A stretch of DNA of 6,769 nt from Candidatus Woesearchaeota archaeon (GTDB lineage: Archaea; Nanoarchaeota; Nanoarchaeia; Woesearchaeales; UBA11576), in assembly GCA_013331125.1 (NCBI GenBank), contig DUGW01000182.1, forward strand, positions 1 to 6,769. Direction: 5' to 3'. The position numbers and the translations under genes are program-made. The notes beneath the pieces were generated by a model. That model searched no databases. It was given only the letters and a program-made list of their open reading frames with translations, and had not been told where the DNA came from. This document shows, one piece after another, positions 1-4,951 of this stretch; positions within the stretch are counted from its first letter, which is position 1; every line of letters begins with the position of its first letter.

Positions 1-510
1 CCAGCTTATCTTGTAGTTTATCGGGTTGTTGCATGCCTCTTTTGCAGGTACTCCTCCGCATGCTGATACGAAGTCCTCTACCTTGTTGAATCTTCTTATC
101 GCATTGCCTGCGAGTATCAGGTCTATTCCCGGGTCGAGTCCTGCCTCTGGCATTATCGCCACTCCTGCCATCGCTGCCTTGTTGTGCAGTCCTTCCATGT
201 GGCTCTGGAATGATGTGTTGACCATGTCTGTCCCTGCCTCTATGCACAGTTCTGCTATATGCCGACGGAATGGGGTGGGAAGAAGGTCAATGACTATGTC
301 TGCCCTCTGCATCAATGGGAGCATCTCTTCCTTGCGGTTGGCGTCTGCTGATACCATGACTATCCTCGGGTCTGGCCATCTCTTGATGAAATCCTCGAGT
401 TGTGCCAGGTATTTCTCCACGACAGTCACTTCTGTGATCTTAGGATTCTTGAGAAGGTCGTACAGTGTCGCTTTTCCCTGCGCTCCTGCTCCGAGTAATA
501 GGACTTTCAT
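1..510 (-). CDS. Saccharopine dehydrogenase family oxidoreductase (3' end missing)
   Basis: This is the first 170 codons of a gene that runs off the left edge, so the C-terminal part and stop are missing. Residues 1-32 form a Rossmann beta-alpha-beta unit: MKVLLLGAGAQGKAT carries the GxGxxG loop (G7, G9, G12), and an acidic residue (E32) at the end of the second strand suggests NAD(H) preference. Further along are the family-typical segments EAGLDPGID (residues 122-130) and CGGVP (151-155), followed by NNP (161-163) and YKISW (166-170). These match the saccharopine dehydrogenase / saccharopine reductase / lysine 6-dehydrogenase superfamily. The family name is secure; the substrate is not, because the specificity-determining C-terminal domain lies outside the window. 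Archaeal members may act on saccharopine, lysine or related amino acids, in the cytoplasm. The ATG at 510 is chosen because a TATA box lies 26.5 bp ahead of it, giving a leaderless message. The gene lies downstream of tspO on the same strand, 83 bp away. Confidence 0.88.
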   Translation of the reverse strand, partial: MKVLLLGAGAQGKATLYDLLKNPKITEVTVVEKYLAQLEDFIKRWPDPRIVMVSADANRKEEMLPLMQRADIVIDLLPTPFRRHIAELCIEAGTDMVNTSFQSHMEGLHNKAAMAGVAIMPEAGLDPGIDLILAGNAIRRFNKVEDFVSACGGVPAKEACNNPINYKISW

Positions 511-532
511 GTGCTTCAGACAGCAGACAGCG

Positions 533-540
533 TTTAAATA
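533..540 (-). promoter_or_regulatory. TATA box of the saccharopine dehydrogenase-like gene
   Basis: On the minus strand this reads TATTTAAA. Its centre (536.5) is 26.5 bp upstream of the A of the start codon at 510, so transcription should begin at or next to the ATG (leaderless). There is no Shine-Dalgarno sequence between box and ATG. No clear T-run lies between the tspO stop and this box, so readthrough from uvsE-tspO is also possible. Confidence 0.7.
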
Positions 541-593
541 AGTTATGGTGTTCTAAGTCATCACTTTTAAAGCCATCCTGCTTAGTTCCGGGA

Positions 594-1079
594 TCAGTTC
601 AGCATCATGAACTGGTAGTTCAGCAACGCTGCGAAGCTTACCCATAATATGTATGGTATCAGCAGGTACATCGCCTCTTTTCTTATCTTGTAGAATGCTA
701 TCATCGACGCGAGTATCATCAGCCACAGGATGATTATCTCTATGAATGCCATGCTGGGTGACTGGATTCCGAAGAAGAGTATTGACCAAAGGCTGTTGAG
801 CACCAATTGGCCTCCGAACAGCCCGACCGCTACCTTGTTCTCTGTCTTTTTCAGGCCTTTTCGCAGGACGAGGAACAGGCTTATGCCCATGAGGAAGTAT
901 AGTGTTATCCATACCGGTCCGAACACCCAGTTAGGCGGTGCTATCGATGGTCTGACAAGGCCTGCGTACCATGACCTGTCGCCTGTGATGGTGAAGAATG
1001 AACCTATGAATCCTGCCGCCTGGCAGATTATTATTGAAGCTGCCAAGAGCATCCAATCCTTAAGTTTCCATGATTTCAT
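594..1079 (-). CDS. tspO: TspO/MBR family membrane protein
   Basis: This 161-residue integral membrane protein has five predicted helices at about residues 8-30, 51-73, 84-104, 108-129 and 136-158, the normal size and topology of the TspO/MBR (translocator protein) family. Diagnostic segments are visible: WYAGLVRP (37-44) with PPNWVFGPVW (48-57) after the first helix, the N-x-x-W of LNSLWSILF (N95, W98), and YLLIPYILW followed by ALLNY near the C-terminus. Known members bind porphyrins or other tetrapyrroles and sterols, and are linked to oxidative and light stress; the ligand here cannot be read from sequence. The start ATG overlaps the uvsE stop as ATGA, with a GGAGGT ribosome site in register, so translation is probably coupled to uvsE. 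Family assignment is confident; physiological role is not. Confidence 0.93.
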   Translation of the reverse strand: MKSWKLKDWMLLAASIIICQAAGFIGSFFTITGDRSWYAGLVRPSIAPPNWVFGPVWITLYFLMGISLFLVLRKGLKKTENKVAVGLFGGQLVLNSLWSILFFGIQSPSMAFIEIIILWLMILASMIAFYKIRKEAMYLLIPYILWVSFAALLNYQFMMLN

Positions 1080-1966
1080 CTTACGACCTCCAATGCCTTA
1101 AGTGCGCTCTTCTCCTTGTCTTTTATCTCAAGCATGATATCAAAGTCCAGCCCTTTTGTCTTTTCCAGCAGGCCCTTGAAGTCATTGATGTCTATGTGCT
1201 CTGCATGTTTGCCTTTCTTTTCCCCTTTTGCCTGTGTGCTGTAGTCGACTATCGGGGTCCCGTCTTTCTTTCTCCATGTCTCTGCAGCTGACTCGATCGC
1301 TTCCCTGATGCTCTCTCCGTTGTTGTTGCATGAGTGGTGCAATGTATCTACTATCACTGGTATGCCTGCCTTTGTGCCTGTGCCTGACATGCGACTCACC
1401 TTCAGGCAGTCTTTTACGCTGTACATCCTTTCATCGTCTTCTATGACGAGTCTTTTCTTTATGCTCTCGCTCAATCCGCGGTAGGTCTTTGCGAAACGTT
1501 GCATGGCTGACTCCCTGTCTCCGTAGACCCCGCCTACATGGAGCTGTATCTTCATCTCGCCTGATAATCCCATCGCATCCATGAAGTCTGCATGGTATTG
1601 CAGTTCTGCTATGCTTCTCTTTACGATGTCCTTATCTGGGCTGTTGAGCACTATGAACTGGTCTGGGTGTGTCGAGACTCTCATCCCTGTCTCGTCCACC
1701 AGCTCTCCTGCTTGCCTGAACCTGTCAAGGAAATGTCTCTGCCAGTTGAATCGGCATATCGGGTGGCTTGCGAAAGGGACAATGCCTGATCCTATCCTGA
1801 AGAACATGATGCCTTTCTCTTTGTTCCAGCGCAGTATCTTCATGAGACAATCTATGTTCTTGTCGACTGTCTCTATGAGCCTCTCTTCAGAATAGCTTGC
1901 CAGCCTGAATGTGCTGTTTGCTGTGCATCCTATGCTTGTGTTTATGCATGGGTATCCTATCTTCAT
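1076..1966 (-). CDS. uvsE: UV DNA damage endonuclease (UVDE/UvsE)
   Basis: This 296-residue TIM-barrel endonuclease has the length of bacterial and archaeal UvsE. The enzyme nicks DNA immediately 5' of UV photoproducts and some other lesions, starting excision repair in the cytoplasm. Family signatures include MKIGYPC at the N-terminus, GCTANSTFRL (13-22), FFRIGSGIVPFASHP (55-69), STHPDQF (98-104), QLHVGG (141-146), VIEDDER (174-180), VDTLHH (206-211), HAEHID (254-259) and IMLEIKDKEKSAL (277-289). Likely metal ligands are H100, H143, E176, D207, H210, H254 and E280, which line up with the Thermus thermophilus enzyme as I remember it. The positions matching its modified lysine and a nearby histidine read I239 and D241. 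The ATG at 1966 is preferred over a TTG at 1975, because the TATA box is 27.5 bp from the ATG but only 18.5 bp from the TTG. It is the first gene of an operon with tspO and divergent from the HIT gene. Confidence 0.95.
   Translation of the reverse strand: MKIGYPCINTSIGCTANSTFRLASYSEERLIETVDKNIDCLMKILRWNKEKGIMFFRIGSGIVPFASHPICRFNWQRHFLDRFRQAGELVDETGMRVSTHPDQFIVLNSPDKDIVKRSIAELQYHADFMDAMGLSGEMKIQLHVGGVYGDRESAMQRFAKTYRGLSESIKKRLVIEDDERMYSVKDCLKVSRMSGTGTKAGIPVIVDTLHHSCNNNGESIREAIESAAETWRKKDGTPIVDYSTQAKGEKKGKHAEHIDINDFKGLLEKTKGLDFDIMLEIKDKEKSALKALEVVR
1086..1091 (-). promoter_or_regulatory. Ribosome binding site of tspO, inside the uvsE 3' end
   Basis: The minus strand reads GGAGGT, with seven bases between the last G of GGAGG and the ATG at 1079. 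It lies inside the last codons of uvsE, so the tspO start is set within the upstream coding region. This fixes the tspO start and supports translational coupling. Confidence 0.8.
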
Positions 1967-1989
1967 ATCGGACAAAGATGATTCCAGAC

Positions 1990-1997
1990 TATTAATA
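1990..1997 (-). promoter_or_regulatory. TATA box of uvsE-tspO
   Basis: The minus strand reads TATTAATA, centred 27.5 bp upstream of the ATG at 1966, consistent with a leaderless transcript. It is part of the 103-bp divergent region shared with the HIT gene; the two boxes are about 36 bp apart centre to centre. Confidence 0.65.
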
Positions 1998-2025
1998 TGT
2001 TTTGGAAAGCTGGTTTCTCCACAAA

Positions 2026-2033
2026 TTATATAA
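2026..2033 (+). promoter_or_regulatory. TATA box of the HIT-family gene
   Basis: The sequence TTATATAA is centred at 2029.5, which predicts a transcription start near 2056. The resulting leader would be about 14 nt, just long enough to hold the Shine-Dalgarno sequence at 2059-2064. The position relative to the gene and the A/T-rich core make it the best box in the divergent region. Confidence 0.65.
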
Positions 2034-2058
2034 ACTTAGACATCAATTTTACAGGTAA

Positions 2059-2064
2059 GAGGTG
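2059..2064 (+). promoter_or_regulatory. Ribosome binding site of the HIT-family gene
   Basis: GAGGTG matches the archaeal 16S anti-Shine-Dalgarno. There are seven bases between the last G of its GG pair and the ATG at 2070, the same register as the other leadered genes here. Confidence 0.75.
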
Positions 2065-2069
2065 TAACG

Positions 2070-2540
2070 ATGTTTATCTACGAGACCAAGAATTTCATTG
2101 TCGAATCTCCTGATCATCCTCATGTCTCCCGCGCTGACGGCGGGCATCTTATCATCCGGCCTAAGGTAGAGGTCGAGAACCGGTGGGATCTTGACGCCAG
2201 GAAAGCCACTGAACTTATGCGTCTTTCCTTGATCCTTGGTGAGGCCATGGTCTCAGGACTTAACAGGCAGGGTATCCCTGTCGAGCGTCTTAATTTCCAG
2301 GACAACGGCAACTGGGCGATAGGTACCAAGAAGAAGGCCCACATGCATCTCCATATCTACGGCCGCGCGAAGAACTCGAAGGGGCAGAAACGCGGTGAAG
2401 CATTATATTTCCCTGACAAGAACACCAAGTTCTTCTTGAAACTCAAGCCTCTCAAGCAGGGAGACGTCGACGCGATCCTCAAGGAGCTTAAGAGGATCGA
2501 AAGAAAGAAGAAGTATGACCTCAAGGTTTGGGGTCTCTGA
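2070..2540 (+). CDS. HIT family nucleotide-binding hydrolase
   Basis: This is a 156-residue soluble protein of the histidine triad superfamily. The HxHxHxx motif is complete in HMHLHIY (H91, H93, H95), preceded by N80 in a QDNGNW segment that corresponds to the conserved Asn before the triad. Upstream, GGHLIIRPK (24-32) matches the family's substrate-loop strand, normally ending in a Pro-Lys or Pro-Arg pair. HIT proteins hydrolyse or transfer nucleoside phosphoramidates, adenylylated species or dinucleoside polyphosphates by a nucleotidyl-histidine intermediate; the exact substrate is not evident. After the triad there is a basic stretch (residues about 99-108) and a lysine/arginine-rich helical C-terminus (about 129-156). 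Start chosen from the Shine-Dalgarno at 2059-2064. It is divergent from uvsE and converges on the minus gene that ends at 2564, with 23 bp between stop codons. Confidence 0.9.
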   Translation: MFIYETKNFIVESPDHPHVSRADGGHLIIRPKVEVENRWDLDARKATELMRLSLILGEAMVSGLNRQGIPVERLNFQDNGNWAIGTKKKAHMHLHIYGRAKNSKGQKRGEALYFPDKNTKFFLKLKPLKQGDVDAILKELKRIERKKKYDLKVWGL

Positions 2541-2563
2541 TGGTCCCTGCGTAGCATACCTGA

Positions 2564-3049
2564 TCAGTTCAGCATGCTTATGTCTTTTTCTGGTTCATCT
2601 TCAGGCAGATGATCATTTACCATCATCGCTACCTTCATCGTCTTGAAGAGCTTTTCATAATTATCGATTATTGCTGATACCAGTGCCCTGTCCTTGTGCC
2701 TGCTGCACATAAGGGCGCCATCATCCCTGACATAAGAGGTATCAAGTCCCCTGTGGGTGTGGTACACCATCAGGCGTCGGTTAGGCTCGTCATACGCTAT
2801 GTGCATAATCTCACCAGTCTCTTCATCTGAGGCAGTAAGGAACTCACATAAGATCCTGGTCTGTTTCTTCTCCTCTGCCGGCGAGTATAAGATAAAGTCA
2901 TATTCTGCATTATGCCAATAGCCAATGCTCAGGTTTGCATGCTTGACAGAAAGCGCGAACCCAGAGTCCTTTTTGGTCTGGGTCATCATCTTCTTCCTGG
3001 CCTCCCTGGGCAGGCCGCTCCAATCATACAGGATATCCTCAAGCACCAT
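2564..3049 (-). CDS. Unrecognised 161-residue soluble protein
   Basis: I do not recognise this protein. It has no signal peptide or membrane segment. An N-terminal helix-like region carrying EARKKMMTQ (16-24) is followed by an apparently beta-rich middle with alternating hydrophobic strands (FALSVKHANL at 31-40, YDFILYS at 50-56, RRLMVYHTH at 91-99). A helix follows (about 121-140, DRALVSAIIDNYEKLF), then an acidic tail (PEDEPEKD). Two cysteines (C68, C115) are far apart and form no zinc pattern. It is judged real because it fills the space between neighbours without overlap and has a TATA box 26-28 bp before its ATG. It is divergent from the 3140-4276 gene, 90 bp apart, so the two may share regulation. 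A small DNA- or ligand-binding regulator is possible but nothing in the sequence demonstrates it. Confidence 0.75.
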   Translation of the reverse strand: MVLEDILYDWSGLPREARKKMMTQTKKDSGFALSVKHANLSIGYWHNAEYDFILYSPAEEKKQTRILCEFLTASDEETGEIMHIAYDEPNRRLMVYHTHRGLDTSYVRDDGALMCSRHKDRALVSAIIDNYEKLFKTMKVAMMVNDHLPEDEPEKDISMLN

Positions 3050-3071
3050 GGAGTGAAGGAAAAACAGACCC

Positions 3072-3081
3072 TATTTAAATA
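3072..3081 (-). promoter_or_regulatory. TATA box of the unrecognised minus gene
   Basis: The minus strand reads TATTTAAATA, whose core is palindromic. Depending on the 8-mer chosen, its centre is 26.5-28.5 bp ahead of the ATG at 3049, consistent with a leaderless start. Because the core is nearly symmetric, orientation is decided by distance to the gene. Confidence 0.65.
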
Positions 3082-3085
3082 TTAC

Positions 3086-3100
3086 TGTAAAGTAGTTACA
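3086..3100. promoter_or_regulatory. Candidate operator in a divergent promoter region
   Basis: TGTAA-AGTAG-TTACA is an inverted repeat with perfect 5-bp arms and a 5-bp spacer, centred at 3093. It lies between the two divergent TATA boxes, about 16 bp from one centre and 20 bp from the other. This is a position where one dimeric regulator could act on both promoters. Arms this short in A/T-rich DNA can arise by chance. Confidence 0.3.
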
Positions 3101-3109
3101 AACAAAACC

Positions 3110-3117
3110 TTTATAAG
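3110..3117 (+). promoter_or_regulatory. TATA box of the 3140-4734 operon
   Basis: TTTATAAG is centred at 3113.5, exactly 26.5 bp upstream of the ATG at 3140, with no Shine-Dalgarno between. This is the evidence for starting the gene at 3140 rather than at upstream in-frame codons, which would also overlap the divergent minus gene and its promoter. Confidence 0.75.
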
Positions 3118-3139
3118 TTCGAAAACGCCTCCCGAGAGC

Positions 3140-4276
3140 ATGGCAAGGAGGCAATTGACCCTTTTTGAGGGAGAGAAGAAGCTGCACGTATTTGAGGACC
3201 GTAAGGTGCGCACAACTCCTTTCGTAGGCATAGACATAGAGGCTGGAAAGCTTCTGGGCCTGGGGTTTGATTATTATGATGCCATCAGGGCAGACCCTAC
3301 AAAGCAGGAGACTTATTTTGAACCTGCGCCTTCAGAGAGGCCTGCGGATCCGGTAGCGCTATACAGGGGGATGAAGCTTCTTGAAAGACTTGCCCATGTC
3401 GGACCTGTCACTCTTGGTGCCTGCATGGTCGCTGGTTCCAGGCATGTAAACACAGAAGATGAACACCATGTCCGCAAGATAACCGGAGTTATCGGTGCTG
3501 GTGACCGGCTGAGGATCCTGGAGCAGGAACTCCCTCCTTTTGACGATGCTCTCAAAGTTCTGGATGACAACTCCCTCGATTATACTATAGATTCTCTTGT
3601 TGAAGAATCAGACCTTGGCAAAGCAAGGCTTCCACAAAGAGCAGAGGAACTGATGCAGAAGAGGATTGACGCTGATCTCATATTCGATGGTCTGAGACCT
3701 GAATATCTCAAGGCGATCATGAGACTTAACAGCATGGAGAAGAATGCATTGAAGGCCTTCTTCGGGTTTTTCTCTTTCAAGCTCACCAAGTTAGGTGTCC
3801 AGTACACCACTGCTGCCAACCGCATGCTGGAACATAGATACCAGGATATCGAGCAGGGCTTCCAGAGGATGGGCGCGCCTGCCGGCAGGATAATCAACAA
3901 CCAGGTAAGGCTATACGCAACTGTTGCCTACCAGTCGCTTTTCGGCCTTGATCCTAGACGCTATGAAGACAATGACAGGTTCTGCTTCATGGTCAGGCAC
4001 GCCTCGCTTCATAACATCGCCCTCGCTTCTCAACAGCTTGCAGAACTGAGCAAAGATACCGTCGACAACCAGCTGTGCCTGTCCCACGACAAGGGCCTGT
4101 ATCTTGACACCGAGGTGCATGCGAGGAGGCTTGTCAGGACAATCAACCGCGCGATTCAGGAGCACATGCCTGAGATATACTCTGCGAGCCGGCTGTTCAG
4201 GGGGGATCTGAGAATCAACGGCCCGCGGAAGAGGGATTATGAAGCACAGAGGTTAAGACTGGAGGAGATGGGTTGA
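3140..4276 (+). CDS. Unrecognised 378-residue soluble protein, first gene of an operon
   Basis: I do not recognise the family. An in-frame extension to 2912 is rejected because it overlaps the divergent gene and its promoter, and the TATA box at 3110-3117 points to 3140. The N-terminus MARRQLTLFEG is basic, then QLTLF. Residues about 28-130 look mixed alpha/beta, with a small-residue stretch PVTLGACMVAGS (89-100) followed by a His/Asp/Glu-rich segment (102-110) holding H102, H109 and H110. Residues about 160-378 look mostly helical and charged, with an aromatic patch (FFGFFSF, 207-213). No P-loop, helix-turn-helix, signal peptide, membrane helix or zinc cluster was seen. The basic C-terminus ends two residues after the ribosome site of the next gene; the reading frames overlap as TTGA, so the two products are probably made together. 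A single-chain enzyme or a nucleic-acid-binding protein are both possible. Confidence 0.82.
   Translation: MARRQLTLFEGEKKLHVFEDRKVRTTPFVGIDIEAGKLLGLGFDYYDAIRADPTKQETYFEPAPSERPADPVALYRGMKLLERLAHVGPVTLGACMVAGSRHVNTEDEHHVRKITGVIGAGDRLRILEQELPPFDDALKVLDDNSLDYTIDSLVEESDLGKARLPQRAEELMQKRIDADLIFDGLRPEYLKAIMRLNSMEKNALKAFFGFFSFKLTKLGVQYTTAANRMLEHRYQDIEQGFQRMGAPAGRIINNQVRLYATVAYQSLFGLDPRRYEDNDRFCFMVRHASLHNIALASQQLAELSKDTVDNQLCLSHDKGLYLDTEVHARRLVRTINRAIQEHMPEIYSASRLFRGDLRINGPRKRDYEAQRLRLEEMG
4261..4265 (+). promoter_or_regulatory. Ribosome binding site that selects a TTG start
   Basis: GGAGG has seven bases between its last G and the TTG at 4273, the same register as the sites of tspO, the HIT gene and the kinase gene. 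Measured to the ATG at 4279 the gap is 13, so this site argues for TTG initiation. Confidence 0.6.
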
Positions 4277-4734
4277 CAATGACAAAGAACAGACTTGGAC
4301 TGGAACTTGTTTTCGTCTATGACATGCTTAAGGACCCTGAAGTTCAGATGAGGGAGATCGGCAGGGTATGCACCAGCACTCCTGACCGTATCGACGGCAT
4401 GTACCTCGACGAGGTCCTGATAGATGAGGAAAGACATCTTATCGCGAAGGATGATCCGAAGTACCTGCCTATCGGAGCCTTGATATTCCTACAGAGAGTG
4501 ATGAGACTGGCTGTTCCGGCAGGCATCAACTCTATCAGCACAGACACTCATATCAATGGAGTGGTCCTTGAACTCACGCAGCCTGAATTGGAGAAGCTCG
4601 ACGAGTACGAGACTGCTGCTTATGACAGGCGGCAGGCAGTGCTTGCCAGTGGGCGTCATGCCTGGGTGTACATGGAGCCTTGCAGGCATCCTGACTATAC
4701 CAAGCCTCTGCCAGATCTTAAGAAGACCAACTGA
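4273..4734 (+). CDS. Divergent gamma-glutamylcyclotransferase-like (AIG2/GGCT fold) protein
   Basis: This protein has 153 residues if started at the TTG at 4273 (a TTGA overlap with the previous stop, ribosome site in register), or 151 from the ATG at 4279. The GGCT fold is suggested by an N-terminal strand plus loop LVFVYDMLKDPEV (12-24), equivalent to the usual FVYGTL, and by NGVVLELT (95-102) matching the V-x-G-x-V-Y-x-L-T strand. LDEYETAAYDRR (109-120) then follows, with E113 where the catalytic glutamate of the family lies, and a C-terminal HAWVYM strand (129-134). Family enzymes form 5-oxoproline from gamma-glutamyl compounds or cleave related isopeptide-like linkages. The substrate loop reads YDML instead of YG-T/S-L, and a segment with a long hydrophobic stretch (about 66-85) is inserted before the NGVV strand, so a changed substrate is likely. 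Probably cytoplasmic and co-expressed with the unknown protein upstream. Family call moderately sure, function unknown. Confidence 0.72.
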   Translation: MTMTKNRLGLELVFVYDMLKDPEVQMREIGRVCTSTPDRIDGMYLDEVLIDEERHLIAKDDPKYLPIGALIFLQRVMRLAVPAGINSISTDTHINGVVLELTQPELEKLDEYETAAYDRRQAVLASGRHAWVYMEPCRHPDYTKPLPDLKKTN

Positions 4735-4758
4735 GTCTTTCATAGACGGGATACGTAA

Positions 4759-4788
4759 TCTTCATCTTTTTCTCCGTGTTCCTCACGG
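4759..4788 (+). terminator. Candidate archaeal terminator after the 3140-4734 operon
   Basis: A pyrimidine-rich run with five T (4767-4771) begins 32 bp after the stop codon. A short hairpin follows (CCGTG 4774-4778, loop TTCCT, CACGG 4784-4788). Archaeal RNA polymerase ends at T-runs without needing a hairpin, so the T-run is the relevant part. The run is short, so the call is weak. Confidence 0.35.
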
Positions 4789-4823
4789 TCTCCGTCGACA
4801 GCATCACATCAGCCTGCAAAATG

Positions 4824-4831
4824 TTTATTAA
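4824..4831 (+). promoter_or_regulatory. Candidate TATA box of the tandem kinase gene
   Basis: TTTATTAA is the best TATA-like octamer in the 217-bp spacer (4735-4951) and resembles the box at 6484-6491. The usual 26-27 bp distance predicts a start near 4854, giving a leader of about 98 nt. Other A/T-rich candidates lie at 4847-4855 and 4863-4870 and would give shorter leaders, so this choice is tentative. Confidence 0.4.
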
Positions 4832-4853
4832 TCATCGTCTTTCCTCTATATTT

Positions 4854-4873
4854 TATCGATGATTTAATCGATA
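4854..4873. repeat. Inverted repeat in the kinase gene leader/promoter
   Basis: TATCGAT and ATCGATA form perfect 7-bp arms around a 6-bp spacer (GATTTA). Because ATCGAT is itself a palindrome, the same site is also a direct repeat with 12-bp spacing. It starts at the transcription start predicted from the 4824 box. It could be an operator overlapping the start site or a 5'-end RNA hairpin. Confidence 0.4.
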
Positions 4874-4940
4874 TTTTCAGACTCGCTAAAGGAGCTGTGT
4901 TCTTTCCATGCTCCATAGATGTTCCAGAATGATTTCCAAA

Positions 4941-4946
4941 GGGGTG
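4941..4946 (+). promoter_or_regulatory. Ribosome binding site of the tandem kinase gene
   Basis: GGGGTG has seven bases between the last G of its G-run and the ATG at 4952. This supports 4952 over the in-frame ATG at 4919, which has no such sequence in front of it. Confidence 0.75.
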
Positions 4947-4951
4947 TTGAG

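Noticed and set aside
26..541. Long plus-strand open frame at the left edge
   Set aside because: The minus strand encodes a clear saccharopine dehydrogenase-like protein over the same bases; the plus frame has no recognisable content and no promoter.
516..564. Possible C/D box sRNA on the minus strand (GTGATGA near 564, CTGA near 516)
   Set aside because: No internal D'/C' boxes are evident, no flanking pairing stem was seen, and the span contains the TATA box of the saccharopine dehydrogenase-like gene.
1967..1975. TTG start adding three residues to UvsE
   Set aside because: The TATA box would be only 18.5 bp away, and the family normally begins at MKIGYPC or close to it.
2912..3139. In-frame N-terminal extension of the 378-residue protein
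   Set aside because: It overlaps the divergent gene and runs through both TATA boxes. The promoter at 3110-3117 is placed precisely for the ATG at 3140.
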